Origin: Ceratotherium simum simum
Taxonomy: Eukaryota > Chordata > Mammalia > Perissodactyla > Rhinocerotidae
Length of the DNA: 64,000 nucleotides
Reading direction: 5' to 3'
Assembly (NCBI RefSeq): GCF_000283155.1
Contig: NW_004454182.1
Coordinates: forward strand, 1,310,522-1,374,521
Shown: positions 23,476 to 34,475 of the stretch, piece after piece
How positions within the stretch are numbered: the first letter of the stretch is position 1
Layout of the letters: every line of letters begins with the position of its first letter
Notes under the pieces: generated by a model
Seen by the model: the letters and a program-made list of their open reading frames with translations, nothing else
Told to the model about the DNA's origin: nothing
The model's database searches: none
Position numbers and translations under genes: made by a program

Positions 23476-25498
23476 TTATCCAAGTATTTCAAAAATATGT
23501 GTTGAATACATTTATAAGTGAACAACATTGAAGACATGATTAAATATGTTCTGAAAGAAATGATTAGGAATGATAATAACAATATAGTTCATGTACATAC
23601 TGAACCATTTGTACCATATTTATCAAATAATTACAAAACAATTATTGAATACATGCTCTGAGTCAATTATTCCACCAGAAGCTGAGAGGATCAGGCAAAA
23701 TTCCTGCACTCAAAAGGCCAAAATATAAAGGAGAGACATGGGGCTTGTTAAGGGCAATCAGAAAAAGGAAATGTGTATGTTAGACATGATTGAAAGTGTA
23801 GGTTTTTAAAAGGTAAGTGAAATAATAGTGTATTTCAAAATATATATAATGGTCAAAATATACTTTATCTTTTTAATCTACCAGGTGATCATTAGTTAGA
23901 GTGTTGCAGTTTTATTTAGAGGACATCATTTAAGAAAAAAAAGAAATAAATTGAAGAAGCCTATAGAAAAATAATCAAAATTTCAACAGGAAATAAAAAC
24001 AGATGCTAAATACCTGTCTTTTTGCCACTGCAAAGAAAGTTATTTTTATGGTTGTATATACAAAGATTGTAATATACTTTTTAAAAACATTTTTAAAGTT
24101 TAAATCAGTATAAAGCTTACGTATGGCTATATATCAAAAACTAAAATGTGAACATGTTAATTATTTTTACTGTAGAACTGTAAATCCTAGAATTTATCCT
24201 TTAAAATGAAACCAAAAGTTTTTATTACGAACGTAATATCATATTAAATTGAAAACATTACATTAATCTTCTGCATATGTCTTTAAGCAATATAAATTTA
24301 TGCTATGGATAAAATGTTTATTTTAAAATTAGTTAATAGTTTATTATTTCACTACTTCATCACCATAGTTAAAAGCTTTGTTATGAAAAAAAAGTTAACA
24401 TGATATTAAGAACTTTTGATTTTTATTTGCTGCTTTTCTATTTGTGAGAAAGGAAACAAGAGGAGATATTTTGATGTGGAAGAAAAAGTTAAGAAGCGTT
24501 TAAGATATCTGGGATAAAGATCTCTACAATATTCAAGATGTAATGATAAACTGGTGATGATGTATTTCAATTTCTTTAAACAATTAGCTTAAACAGGTTT
24601 CCTGAAATATAACCAAATCAGTAATCTATTATATAGTCTCATGCAAAGTCAATCACTGATTTTTTGGAATTTGGAATTATCCCAAATTTTCTGGTTTCAA
24701 TTTATACAAGATAAAGTAAACAAACAAGGGAAGAAAAGAAGAAAAAATGAAAGAGAAAGAGAAAGAGAGAAAATTAGGACAAATTGTAATGCTAAGCAGG
24801 AAACATTTTTGAATGCAAAAAATATTTAGTTTCTTTCTATATGTTCCTTCAAACTAATACATTCGATAAAAGTTCTTGTTTTGCCCTCCCTATCCCTTAA
24901 CCTCATTTCAAGCAGAGTTAATGACAAAAATACTAATAGACCTGATTCACATCCTTTATGACTGTCTGAAAGAGTTTGCATTGATATAGGCATGAATCAT
25001 GCCTGTGGAAAAGATCTCTCATTTATTGTAAACAGTATCTTCCTTGCAAGAAAGGGAAATATTAATTCCAGTCACTTTACTTTCTAAAAATAAAGATTTC
25101 AAAAATTTTGTTTGTACTCTTTAATTGTTAGTGAATTGTAGACTTTGTCTATATATATGCAACAAATTTTAATGTTCCCATAAAATAGATATAGTTGTTA
25201 TTGTAAAATGCCCATTCCAGGCTAAACTGAGAAATATCAGGATCCCTGGAATTATATCAATGGGTCATAATTGAACAAATATGAGATATTTGCCAGTCTA
25301 GACAACCTATTAATTAATGATGTGTAAATGACTTAAATTCCTCTGTAACATTGTGAAATATCAACTTAGTAATCACCCAGGGAATTTGAAATTATCCCTT
25401 CTCTTTTATTTTCTCGTACATGCATGTCTTTGCAATCAGGTATTCCATTGTCTAAGTAGTTGGCTTAGTCATTTTATTTACTCTTTGCCAGAGGGTTG
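23476..25498. other. Unique AT-rich DNA with a purine tract
   Basis: No gene is seen in about 2 kb. A purine-only AG-rich run (aaagagaaagagaaagag-type) lies at about 24735-24773. The rest is unclassified. Confidence 0.5.
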
Positions 25499-25511
25499 GT
25501 ATGAGGCACTT

Positions 25512-25704
25512 TTTTTTTGCTGAGGAAGATTAGCCCTGAGCTAACATCTGTGCCCATCTTCCTATTTTATATGTGGGACAACTGGCACAGCATGGCTTGA
25601 TAAGTGGTGCATAAGTCTGTGCCCAGGATCTGAACCTGTGAACCCTGGGCTGTTGCCAAAGCAGAGCACGTGCACTTAACCACTACGCCACCAAGCCAGC
25701 CCCA
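25512..25704 (-). mobile_element. ERE-type SINE with 13-bp target duplication
   Basis: An antisense copy with a single tail module ('gagctaacatctgtgcccatcttcct'), 'ggcacagcatggcttgataagtggtg', a reversed B box ('ggatctgaacc') and the head 'gccaccaagccagcccc'. Perfect 13-base repeats gtatgaggcactt are at 25499-25511 and 25705-25717. Confidence 0.94.
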
Positions 25705-25717
25705 GTATGAGGCACTT

Positions 25718-26528
25718 CTGTAGGTGTTCTTAAAAGTTTTGAACTAAATCATTGCATATTAAAGAAAAGCCTCCTACGTGCTTGGTAACATGTACATTTG
25801 AACTGCATCAAATTAATTTAAATTAGAATAACTTAAAGTAAAAGAAACACACCACAGCATATTGTTTTTTTATTTTTTATTTAAAGGATACCATGTTTGA
25901 AGAAAGATACAAGAGGAGGCTCAACCTCTCTCTGGAACACGAAGAACAGGATGGGATCAAAGATGTACCAAGGCAAGCCATTAGGGTTCCATTAGCAATT
26001 TCTGGTTTTCCCATTTAAGCCTTTATTTCAGTTTTACCTTTCCAAGGAAAAGTGCTCTTAGGCTCCTTCCTTTCCTTTGATTACTGACTTGTGATCCTTG
26101 AAGTCTGATTATTCTATGACTCAGTTACTCAGTCTTGAGTGGAATGAGGTAATTACTAGGTTTTGTGATTGTTTTACTTTTTTTGAGGCTAATGAATCTT
26201 AATGGTTGTGGGGGGAGAAGAAATGCGGGGTCAAGAGATCCTCAGGCTCTGCTCCTACGTTTCAGCAGCTCAACTGTGATCTCAGGCTAGTCATCCAATC
26301 ACCCTGTGCTTCAATCACCCATCTGAGAATTCCCAGGACAATGGTCAGTGTCATGGGAGACCAAGAAACACTCAAAACATTCCTGAGATTTGAAAATGAA
26401 ACCGAATAGAGTCAGATTATAAGTGAGATCAAAGGGGGTAAGAAACAAATGGTTAAATGAAAAGTGCTATATTTATTACTGATTAAGAATTGACATGATT
26501 CTTCTGAGCTGTTCAGTAGCACAAATTT
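25718..26528. other. Unique DNA with one exon-like segment
   Basis: Most of this is unclassified. At 25861-25886 a T-rich run ends in AG, followed by 86 bases open in a frame with an ATG at 25893 (beginning MFEERYKRRLNLSL) and then AG|GCAAG, a GC-type donor-like string, at 25971-25977. I do not recognise the peptide, and 86 bases is short, so this is not called as a gene. Confidence 0.4.
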
Positions 26529-26536
26529 TACTTTTT

Positions 26537-26780
26537 GTATGTGTGTGTGAGGAAGATTAGCCCTGAGCTAACATCCATTGCCAATCCTCCTCTTTTTGCT
26601 GAGGAAGACTGGCCCTGGGCTAACATTCATGCCCATCTTCCTCTACTTTACATGGGATGCCGCCACAGCATGGCCTTGTGAGCGGTGCTTCAGTGCGTGC
26701 CTGGGATCCGAACCTGCGAACCCCCCAGGCCACCGAAGCAGAGCATATGAAATTAACCGCTACCTCGCCGGGCTGGCCCC
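26537..26780 (-). mobile_element. ERE-type SINE
   Basis: An antisense copy with a TG-rich tail, two tail modules, 'gccgccacagcatggccttgtgagcggtg', a reversed B box ('gggatccgaacc') and the head 'ctcgccgggctggcccc'. The 8-base string tacttttt occurs on both sides (26529-26536 and from 26781), a weak candidate target duplication. Confidence 0.92.
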
Positions 26781-26994
26781 TACTTTTTCTTCAACAATCT
26801 TATTGCTTTCAGCATTGAAAAAATTAGGAAAATGTGAAGATATAAACTATATCAGAAAACATACTTGCTCTTTAGAGAAGACTTTCCTACCTTCTAATAC
26901 AGTAATATTGAAAAATTGAAAAGTATTTATTTATTCACTGGTTTCTTCAAGAAATAGTGGAAGCATGTTGCTATGTGCCAGGTGTGATCATGGC

Positions 26995-27165
26995 TGGTCA
27001 CTTCATCTTTCTCTCTCTGCTGGTAAACTGAGAATTATAATTGCAGCAACCTCATAAATGTGTTGTACAAATTAAATGTATGAATGCATGCAATGCTCTT
27101 TAAAAAGTACATAGGGGCAAAGTAAGAGCTCAATAATGGTAGATATTTTTATTATAATTAAAATG
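26995..27165 (+). mobile_element. MIR SINE 3' part
   Basis: 'gctggtaaactgagaattataattgcagcaacctcataaatg', 'attaaatgtatgaatgcatgcaatgc' and 'gagctcaataatggtagatattttta' follow the MIR 3' half in sense orientation. Confidence 0.7.
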
Positions 27166-28565
27166 AATGTTTGTTAGGAGGGATAAGAAAGTTTAAATAA
27201 TTACAGGTAAAGCAGTCAGGACACTCAGAAGAGGAAGAAATTATTTCTTCCAAATGTCCTCTGGATGCCTCCCTCCTTCTCTAGTCCTACTGTCTTTGCT
27301 CTTCCTCTCTTGTCACCTCAGGAGGTAGCTTGAGGACTGGGGAAGAGTCAGAGTTTTTCATTCACACAGACCTGGTTACTTCAGATCTACTCCTTAGAGA
27401 ATCTTTCAGCGAGCTTCTTGATCTTCCCAAGACCTGACTTCTTTCAAAATTTGTAAAATGTTTGAGGCATAGTCAGTCATCCATGCATATTGATTTGTCA
27501 TTGAGGTCCATTTTAATATAGGAATGTAGGATTGACTTAATGGTGTTGTATGATGTTAGGAAAAAAAAAGGTTGTGAAAATCAAAGAGAATTCCCTAAGA
27601 TAAAAATAATTCAATTGACTCTATTAAAACATAAAGAAAAAATTGAAGAAAATAATAATGATTATTCGAAACATATTAGTCACGTTTAGTGACTCCAAAA
27701 ATATTAGTGTGTATAATCCGTGGTGAGAAAAATCAATAAATTTTCTTTTATAATAACTTTAAAAAAAAATGTCAAAGGGGCCTAGAAGTTCTCCTTTCTA
27801 AAGTCCTATTGAGGCTTTAGCATGGATTTTATGAAGCTGAATGAAATCAATGCTCCTAGTACATGAAATCTACATCTAAGGTTTTCAGTCTGTTAGACTC
27901 ACACCATGTCCAAACTAGTCTCTCTTGGCATCTCTGCCAAAATTTGACAAAGCTTTATTCTAATTCCTGGTAAAAGAACAGAAAATATTTTCTTCAGTAC
28001 TTCTATCATTTTCCTTCAATACTACAGGCAGCATGAATGCTGTTTGAATTACTAATTTCATTCTCAATAATGAGAGTAATGTTTAATGTAAAGACCTTTG
28101 AGGTTCTCAATGACCATTCTGACTTTCATTTATAAAATTATCTCAATATATGTGTGTGCTTTTTCTTCAAAATAGGGGGGAAAGCATCCTACTCCCATAG
28201 ATATTGGAATTTATGATAATTTTTCTGCTTGTAATTATTAAGAATGGTACTGGCCATTTTTAGGCCGGGAAAAGCAATCAAGTTCATAGTGACTGTGGTG
28301 ACTGTGCATTGTAGTTATGTGTATATATGATACGTGCACACACACACATACATAAACAGACATAATAAAATATACAGTGATTTATTAGTGAGTTTTTTTT
28401 TAATTATAAGAGTAAGTTTTTGAAAGTTCAGTGACAGCACAGACTCATTTACTAGTAAAGCTCAGGGAAATAACAAAATGTATTAGTCAAAGAATATTTG
28501 TAGTATAATATAAATGTTTTCCAAAGGACAAATATTTTCCCACATTCTGGTTCTCCTCCACCAGG
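27166..28565. other. Unique DNA, no gene seen
   Basis: No coding or transposon sequence is recognised. A CA-rich run ('cacacacacaca') occurs near 28338-28349, and a poly-A run near 27560-27567. Confidence 0.5.
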
Positions 28566-28569
28566 GTAT

Positions 28570-29119
28570 GTGGTAGGATTGTAATTTTCTGACCTGTGTG
28601 GTTGGATTTGGGCAAAAGTAAGTTGAGGCAGCAGCTCTATGAACCAGCTGTGTTGTATTCTTTCATGAGATGGCCAGTCAAGTGCGGCCATAAGAGGGGA
28701 CACAGGAGAGGCACAGGAAAACAAAGTTATTACACTCACAGATCCTAGAGAGACAGAGTCAATGCACGCCAAGAGGAGACTGCGATGAGGGAGCCAAGGG
28801 AATGTGCTCAGCAAGCAGGTGGGGAGCTGAAGGAGAACAGGAGAGGACGAGGGAGGAGGGATGAGAGAAAGAAGTGGGAGAGAGGAGAAGGGAGGGGATC
28901 CTTGGGCAAGTGCCTTTATTGAGGCTCAGGGAAGAGTACAGAAGCAAAAGGCATGAGGGGATTTCATTGGCTGTCACTAGGTCACAGTCAGGGCAAAAAG
29001 GGTTATTCGTTGCAAGGGCCAGCCTTATCACCCGGGTGCTCCTGGTCATCTGGGTAGGGTGCTCACAGCCTGTTTGTGGGGATATTGAGGCTGCAGGAAA
29101 CTATGAAGCTTTAAAATTG
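28570..29119 (-). mobile_element. Probable ERV solo LTR (antisense), ends uncertain
   Basis: On the minus strand this segment is more GC-rich than its surroundings and has the layout of a retroviral LTR: a U3-like region and 'cctgagcctcaataaaggc' (a polyadenylation signal, 28910-28928). A pyrimidine-rich R/U5-like stretch follows (purine-rich on the + strand at 28820-28900), then 'tctctctaggatctgtgag'. There are no retroviral genes next to it. A SINE inserted at 29130, and the LTR may continue beyond it. Open frames of 90-120 codons here are incidental. Terminal TG/CA and target duplication were not fixed. Confidence 0.55.
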
Positions 29120-29129
29120 ACAATTCACA

Positions 29130-29334
29130 GGGGCCGGCCCGTGGCTTAGCGGTTGATCACGCGCCCTTGTGCTCCGCTGCTGGCGGCCTGGGTTCGGATC
29201 AGGGCGCGCACCTACGCACCTCTTGTGGGGCCATGCTGGGGCGGCGTCCCACATGCAGCAGCTGGAGGGATGTGCAACTGTGACGTACAACTGTCTGCTG
29301 GGGCTTTGGGGAGAAAAAAGGGGGAAAAAAATTT
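29130..29334 (+). mobile_element. Young ERE-type SINE ('ggggctttgggg' tail subfamily)
   Basis: It begins 'ggggccggcccgtggcttagcgg' and retains many CpGs. It has a B box ('gggttcggatcag') and ends in 'ctgctggggctttgggga' plus an A-rich tail. The perfect 10-base repeat acaattcaca flanks it (29120-29129, 29335-29344). CpG retention suggests one of the youngest SINEs in the window. It interrupts or abuts the probable ERV LTR. Confidence 0.94.
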
Positions 29335-29344
29335 ACAATTCACA

Positions 29345-29669
29345 AACATCATAATGGGTTTTCACTTCCTAAATTGGTGACAGAAGAATACCTATAGCAA
29401 ATTTCACCTAATCTTTAATTTCAACATTCCACTATGTTTGAAAGTAATAGTTTACTAAAGTAACATCTGCTAAAGCAAAATGAGTTTTACTTTCAACAAC
29501 TTTCTTTTTTACTTCCACAGTCCTAGTGAGATCTTTTTTCAAATATGTTTATTCTTATTTTACTATCTTGTTCTTTCATTATGATTTCTATTATTTTTTA
29601 ATCTCTTTGGACACCATTTCAGAGCCTTTGAAATTGTTCTGCTATCTCAAATCCAAGGAGTTCTAATCC
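29345..29669. other. Unique DNA
   Basis: No feature is recognised. This could include the outer part of the LTR at 28570-29119 if the SINE inserted within it. Confidence 0.4.
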
Positions 29670-29671
29670 AC

Positions 29672-29870
29672 AAGCTGGTTAAGTTTACTGACTCCAGTGC
29701 CAGACTGTCTAGGTTTCCATCCCACGGCTGCCCTCTACCACCTGGGTGACCTTGGACAAGTTATGTCACATTTCTGCAGCTCAGTTTCACATTTGTAAAC
29801 TAGGAAACAATAGTGCCTGCCTCAGAGGGCCATTGTAAAGATTAAAATAGCTTTTATAGTAAGAGGCGTG
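29672..29870 (+). mobile_element. MIR SINE, nearly full length
   Basis: Blocks occur in MIR order: 'gactccagtgccagactgtctaggtttccatccc', 'ccacctgggtgaccttggacaagttatg', 'tgcagctcagtttcacatttgtaaac' and 'tagtgcctgcctcagagggccattgtaaag'. This is the best preserved MIR in the window. Confidence 0.82.
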
Positions 29871-29874
29871 GACC

Positions 29875-32383
29875 AGGAAGAGCCTGTGGCATGTGAGCCC
29901 TATTGAAGAGTCTGCAGTTATCACTCAGTTACCAACCCCTGGGACTGGCTTCTCTTGCCTGCTTGTTCAGGGAATCTGGAGATTTCTCTCTTCTTCCCTT
30001 AGCAAAGCCGTTCTTAATCAACATGCACTATTTTCTCTAGAATCGTTAGGTATTTGTGGTTAGAGGGTTTCAGGGTGGCCAGACCTGGCATGCTGTTGGA
30101 TACAGAATCCATTCAGTTGGATATTTCTCATAATTTTCCGCCAGATTCTAGTAAAATATCTATATTGGGGTAGAACTATATAGATCCATACAGCAAAAGA
30201 AAATAATTTAAACTAACATAATTGAGGCAGCCTCTTTTGTATTTTCTAGGATTATGCAAGTAGTTCTTTCAATTTAAAGAAATCAAGTATTTTGATGAAA
30301 GTAATGTCTGCTTTGAAAATATATATTTTATCGAAACAAACATAGAATCAAAATAAAATAATCAAAGATTTTAATAGAGTATATTTTCTAAAAATCTATT
30401 TCATGACTCTCAGCCTATATTTTATTCACACACTCAAAAGCAGACTAGGGTTTTTTTTTTTTTTTGTCAAATTCATTTTTAGAGAAATTAATATAAAATT
30501 GAGGTCAAAATATTTGCAATAAAATAATTTAACAGAGATTTTACAATAAATATTTACCCTAATTGTCTTACAAATTTTTCAATAAACTATTTTAATAAAT
30601 TTCAAGAGATTTTATTCACCCCTTTCTCTTCCTTTAAGAAAGAAAAAAATAATAAGTCCATCCATTTCTGCCATTGTAAGAACTATTGTGATTAATTGTT
30701 CTCATCAAATCTGGCCAACTCTGGTAATATAAACCATACAGTTTAAATACTAAGGCAATTCTTAGCAATGAAAGTTTCCCTTCTGAGATTTGAACTGTAG
30801 GAAGAAATTATGAGGATACTAACTAGAGAACACAGCATGATTAAAGACCAATCCTTCTTAAAAACAAAAGTTGAATTTTTCATGTGGTGCAACTTTAAAC
30901 TATTTACATCAGTTTCAACATTTCACATTATATCCCAAAGAGTTCATGAATGATTCAACATCACCAAGGGACAATATCTAAAGAAGTGGCAGTTAATAAA
31001 AGCATCTTTTTCTCAAGTGTAATACATGCCTATTTTTACAAAGATCACTATAAATTGGCCTAAAATTCATCATGCATTTTTATTTAATAGAATATTAAGT
31101 ATAATATTCTGTTTTATTTTATGTGTGTATGTGCATATAAATAGATGTAGATATACTACTCTATTAGTCTATCACATACACCATATATATTTTCTGTATA
31201 TATATACATGTATATTCTTTAATTTTTCTGGGTTAGTTCAAGTTCAGTGTTCTATCTTGCAGTGTATTATCTGTCTGTGAATGATGCTAATGTCCACTTA
31301 CTTATCAGATCTACTGCACTGCATTTATTCTCAGCAATAACACCAGTTAGTTTATAATGTGTAGAATAAAAGTGGCATCCACTAAAGATATCATACTGAC
31401 AAGATTACAATACATTTCATGGATTTGTGTGGGTGGTCGGGAAGTTCTAAATTCGTGTTCTAAATTCACATCAAAAGTGGAGTCTTCAAACGTGTAGTCA
31501 GAATCATTATTACAATTCACCCTTAATCCAGAGTGACTGACAGCTTCAAGCCCCAGCACCCCCTGCCCCTTCTGCCCTACATCTAGACAAGTGGGTAAGA
31601 AACCCCTGGTGCTCCGTCCTTTAGCCCCTGCTTGGAAGTTCAGACCACTCAAGACCTGGACCACCAAGAGAACTCTCACCCTAACCCCAGCCCGTAATCA
31701 CATTACAAGTCAAACCAGTCACCTTCCCTGTGCTCCCAAACCATTTTTGGCCCTGATTAGGAGTTCCCCTGCTTTCCCCATAAAACTTTATTAGGGGAGC
31801 GATAAACCTTTTCATACTCTCCTCAGACAAGAGTGGCATCAACAGTCTTGATATCTGAAATAGTTTTGGCTGGAGGTCCACCTAATATTTTTGGAGTGTC
31901 TACAACAGGTATTATTCAATGAGATAGTAAATAAAGAGGGAGAAAAGGATTTTAAGGAGAAAGGAATTGATCTAATTTTGGTCATGATGATTCTGAAGTG
32001 GTTTGAGGATATGTAATTGTATGTCATGTATTCAGTTGGCCATAAGTATGGAGATTGGGAGTGAGTCTGGGCGGGTAGCCATTTGAAATCATCAGCATAC
32101 ACATGGTAATCAAGGGCCTGGAGAGGATGAGATCACCCCTGGGTGAAATGAGTGAGAAGAAAAGAGGGCCAAACACCTTGCAACTGCTTAACTCTGTATT
32201 AGTTCTATATTATGTAATACTCCTGCTCTCTGTTGTGTCTCCTTGAGACATTATTCTCGATAATGGATTCAACTTTTATTGCACGTGACTTAACTTCAAC
32301 CTAAGTTGAAGTCACAGATTAATTATTTGTTAATAGCAAAAGAGCAATTTTACTTCAGCAGATAGAGAAAGAATAATGTTGCA
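29875..32383. other. Mostly unique DNA; GC-richer patch near 31.6 kb
   Basis: No gene seen. A poly-T run lies at about 30451-30466 and AT-dinucleotide runs at 31180-31210. The GC-richer segment 31540-31870 is listed separately. Around 31920-32160 the text resembles an old interspersed repeat ('catcagcatacacatggtaatcaagggcctggagaggatgagatcacc'), but I cannot name it. Confidence 0.45.
31540..31870 (+). mobile_element. Possible LTR-like remnant
   Basis: A sharply GC-richer segment carries a TATA-like 'ccccataaaactttatt' at about 31777-31793 and 'gcgataaacctttt' about 20 bases later. This spacing recalls the promoter and poly-A part of MER4-type LTRs. No terminal sequences or target duplication were found. 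Its overlapping frames (up to 110 codons) match nothing known. Confidence 0.35.
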
Positions 32384-32385
32384 AA

Positions 32386-32678
32386 ATATTGGGTATGCCA
32401 GGCTAAAGTTAATCATTGTGTCTACAGGATAAGAACCTAATCATTAATTATGAGTTTGGTAGGGGTTTACGATCAATTGGGAATATGAAGAAAGCTAGAC
32501 CTGCCAGTTAGAGTTGTACAGTTATATTTAAGGCTGTCTAAATCTGCTGCTTTTTAATCAAGTTTAGAAGTAAGCACATATTATTCTTCAAAAATAGCTG
32601 GGGTAAATTGTAATAATTAATCTTTATCTTTTAGGTTAATCTCTAAAAATCCTAGTGTCCACATCATAACCAAGACAA
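32386..32678. mobile_element. Unrecognised 292-bp element, copy 2
   Basis: This is a direct-orientation second copy of the segment at 21279-21570, about 11 kb away, collinear over its whole length. It has no poly-A tail, no obvious reading frame, and no clear target duplication here. The flanks differ completely from those of copy 1, which argues against one larger duplication and for separate insertions. Confidence 0.7.
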
Positions 32679-32699
32679 CTAAATAACAATTTCAGGATT

Positions 32700-32775
32700 G
32701 AGTCCCAGGCATCAGTAATTTCTGAATCTCCTCATGTGATTTCAGTGTGCGTCCAAGGCTCAGAAACATCACTAT
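32700..32775 (+). mobile_element. MER5A-like hAT fragment
   Basis: 'gagtcccaggcatcagtaatttctgaatctcctcatgtgatttcagtgtgc' followed by 'aaggctcagaaacatcac' matches the 3' half of MER5A, a 190-bp non-autonomous hAT-Charlie element, in sense. Confidence 0.65.
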
Positions 32776-32944
32776 AGGTGAACTGACATTAGTAGAAATA
32801 AGCAATATTTAGGTTTTAATTTTTAAACTTATTCTATATCTTGTTTCAGAATGGATTTAAGGCATCGCATATGGCTATGCTGATTAAAATATAATTGCTA
32901 TCTTATCAACTAATTAAACCTTTATTAAATCAAAAAAATAGTCC

Positions 32945-33050
32945 TGAAGATCTCCATTTCATAGTTAAGGAAATTGAGACTTAGAAGGATTGTCACTTTC
33001 CCCAAAATATACAACTAGTGACTAATGGAGAAGTAACTTAAAACCATGTT
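32945..33050 (-). mobile_element. MIR fragment (antisense)
   Basis: 'tccatttcatagttaaggaaattgagacttagaaggattgtcac' and 'acaactagtgactaatggagaag' correspond to the antisense MIR core. Confidence 0.65.
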
Positions 33051-33054
33051 TTTC

Positions 33055-34220
33055 TAGTTACTTTCATAAGTTAATTCACCTAGGCAGCATAACTCAATGA
33101 GTCATAGGTTAGGAATCCAAGATTTTGAATATTTTGTTCATAAAGTACCTTAAAAATTCGCCGTATTCAGTTTCCACTTCTCTCAAAATGCACATAAGCT
33201 CATATTAAATTGTAGAATTTTTAATAAGGCATGATTCAATACATATTTTTTACACGTTTAGAGGTTGTTTGTGGAAAAGTGACCAACAGCTTAGGAATTT
33301 GATTATAAAGGTAACTATCTTTATCTTTAAGTAAAAGTTCAAATATTTCTGCCAAACAACCATAAGCATTTTAAATCTGTTATAATGTCTTCCCATATCC
33401 ATATCTTCTATTTCTGAGAAACAATCATAGCTTTAGACAACTTCAGATATAATTTCTGACCTCTTCCAACAACAGGTTTGACATTTTAGTTATTCTTCAC
33501 TTACTAGTAGGAAATCCCCAGAGTTTCTTTTTTATGAAACAGCTACAAAATATTTAGTTCAACTGCCATCAAGACATCATCTGTCCAATTTTTGTTACTC
33601 AACTACAGGGCCCTTAAATCCTCTAAATCCAAGAATCATATTCTAGGAAGGAAAGACGAAGCTCCTCTTGGAAAGTTTTCAAAGGCGAATTAGCCATGAT
33701 GGTTTAGTGTAACTAACACGATGATTAACGTGCTAAATTAGGTTTATAACTTTGTATCATCATAAAAGTTTTACTTCAGTTACAAAATCTCTTGGAAAAC
33801 AATAAAAATATAATTCTGGAAAAAATACTGTCATCACATCTTCCAAATTAATTAGATTTGGGTTTAAAATAATGGTAAATTAGCTATTTCTATGTTAAAA
33901 ATGACTTAAATTTGGGGGCATATATTTCTTTAGCTTACGCAACAAATGTGTTGTAAATAATTTTTCTCTCATAGATAACTTCTCAGTCCATAGTTGAGTA
34001 TGAGGGGCAAAGATAGTACCCTAAAAGTATTTGAAACTGTTTAAACTAAGAGAAAATTTTTCTTAGTTTTTCAAATGCTGTCCTTTCAAATTTCTTCTGA
34101 ATATTTAAAATATCTTCATCTTTCCTCCTCTATAGAATAAAAGCTAAGAATATTAATTAGCTAGAAGCTAATAAAATCAATACTATAAGTTGTAGTGAGT
34201 GAGGAGTCTTGTCAATTGTG
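33055..34220. other. Unique AT-rich DNA
   Basis: No gene or repeat is recognised across about 1.2 kb. Confidence 0.5.
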
Positions 34221-34475
34221 TTTTTTTTTTGTGTGTGTGTGTGAGGAAGATTAGCTCTGAGGTAACATCTGGTGCCAATCCTTCTCTTTTTGCTGAGGAT
34301 GATTGGCCCTGAGCTAATGTCTGTGCCCATCTTCCTCCACTTTATATGTGGGATGCCTACCACAGCATGGCTTGATAAGTGGTGCGTAGGTCCATGCCTG
34401 GGATCCAAACCTGTGAACCCCGGGCTGCTGAAGCAGAGCACGTGAACTTAACCACTATGCTACAGGGCCAGCCCC
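34221..34475 (-). mobile_element. ERE-type SINE
   Basis: An antisense copy: poly-T plus TG-rich tail, two tail modules, 'accacagcatggcttgataagtggtg', a reversed B box ('gggatccaaacc') and the head 'ctacagggccagccccc'. Most CpGs have decayed. No target duplication is convincing. A 94-codon frame across it is incidental. Confidence 0.92.

Noticed and set aside
23168..23521. 117-codon plus-strand frame
   Set aside because: Almost entirely SINE sequence with its target duplications, so not a gene.
28452..29149. Overlapping 91-120-codon frames on both strands
   Set aside because: They lie in the GC-richer probable LTR, where stop codons are scarce on both strands. No domain is visible.
31347..31794. 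110-codon antisense and 67-codon sense frames
   Set aside because: They overlap in a GC-richer segment that looks LTR-derived, and no protein family fits.
31920..32160. Ancient repeat resembling 'catcagcata..ggtaatcaagggcctgg..gatgagatcacc'
   Set aside because: It feels familiar as an old interspersed repeat, but I could not assign a family or boundaries.
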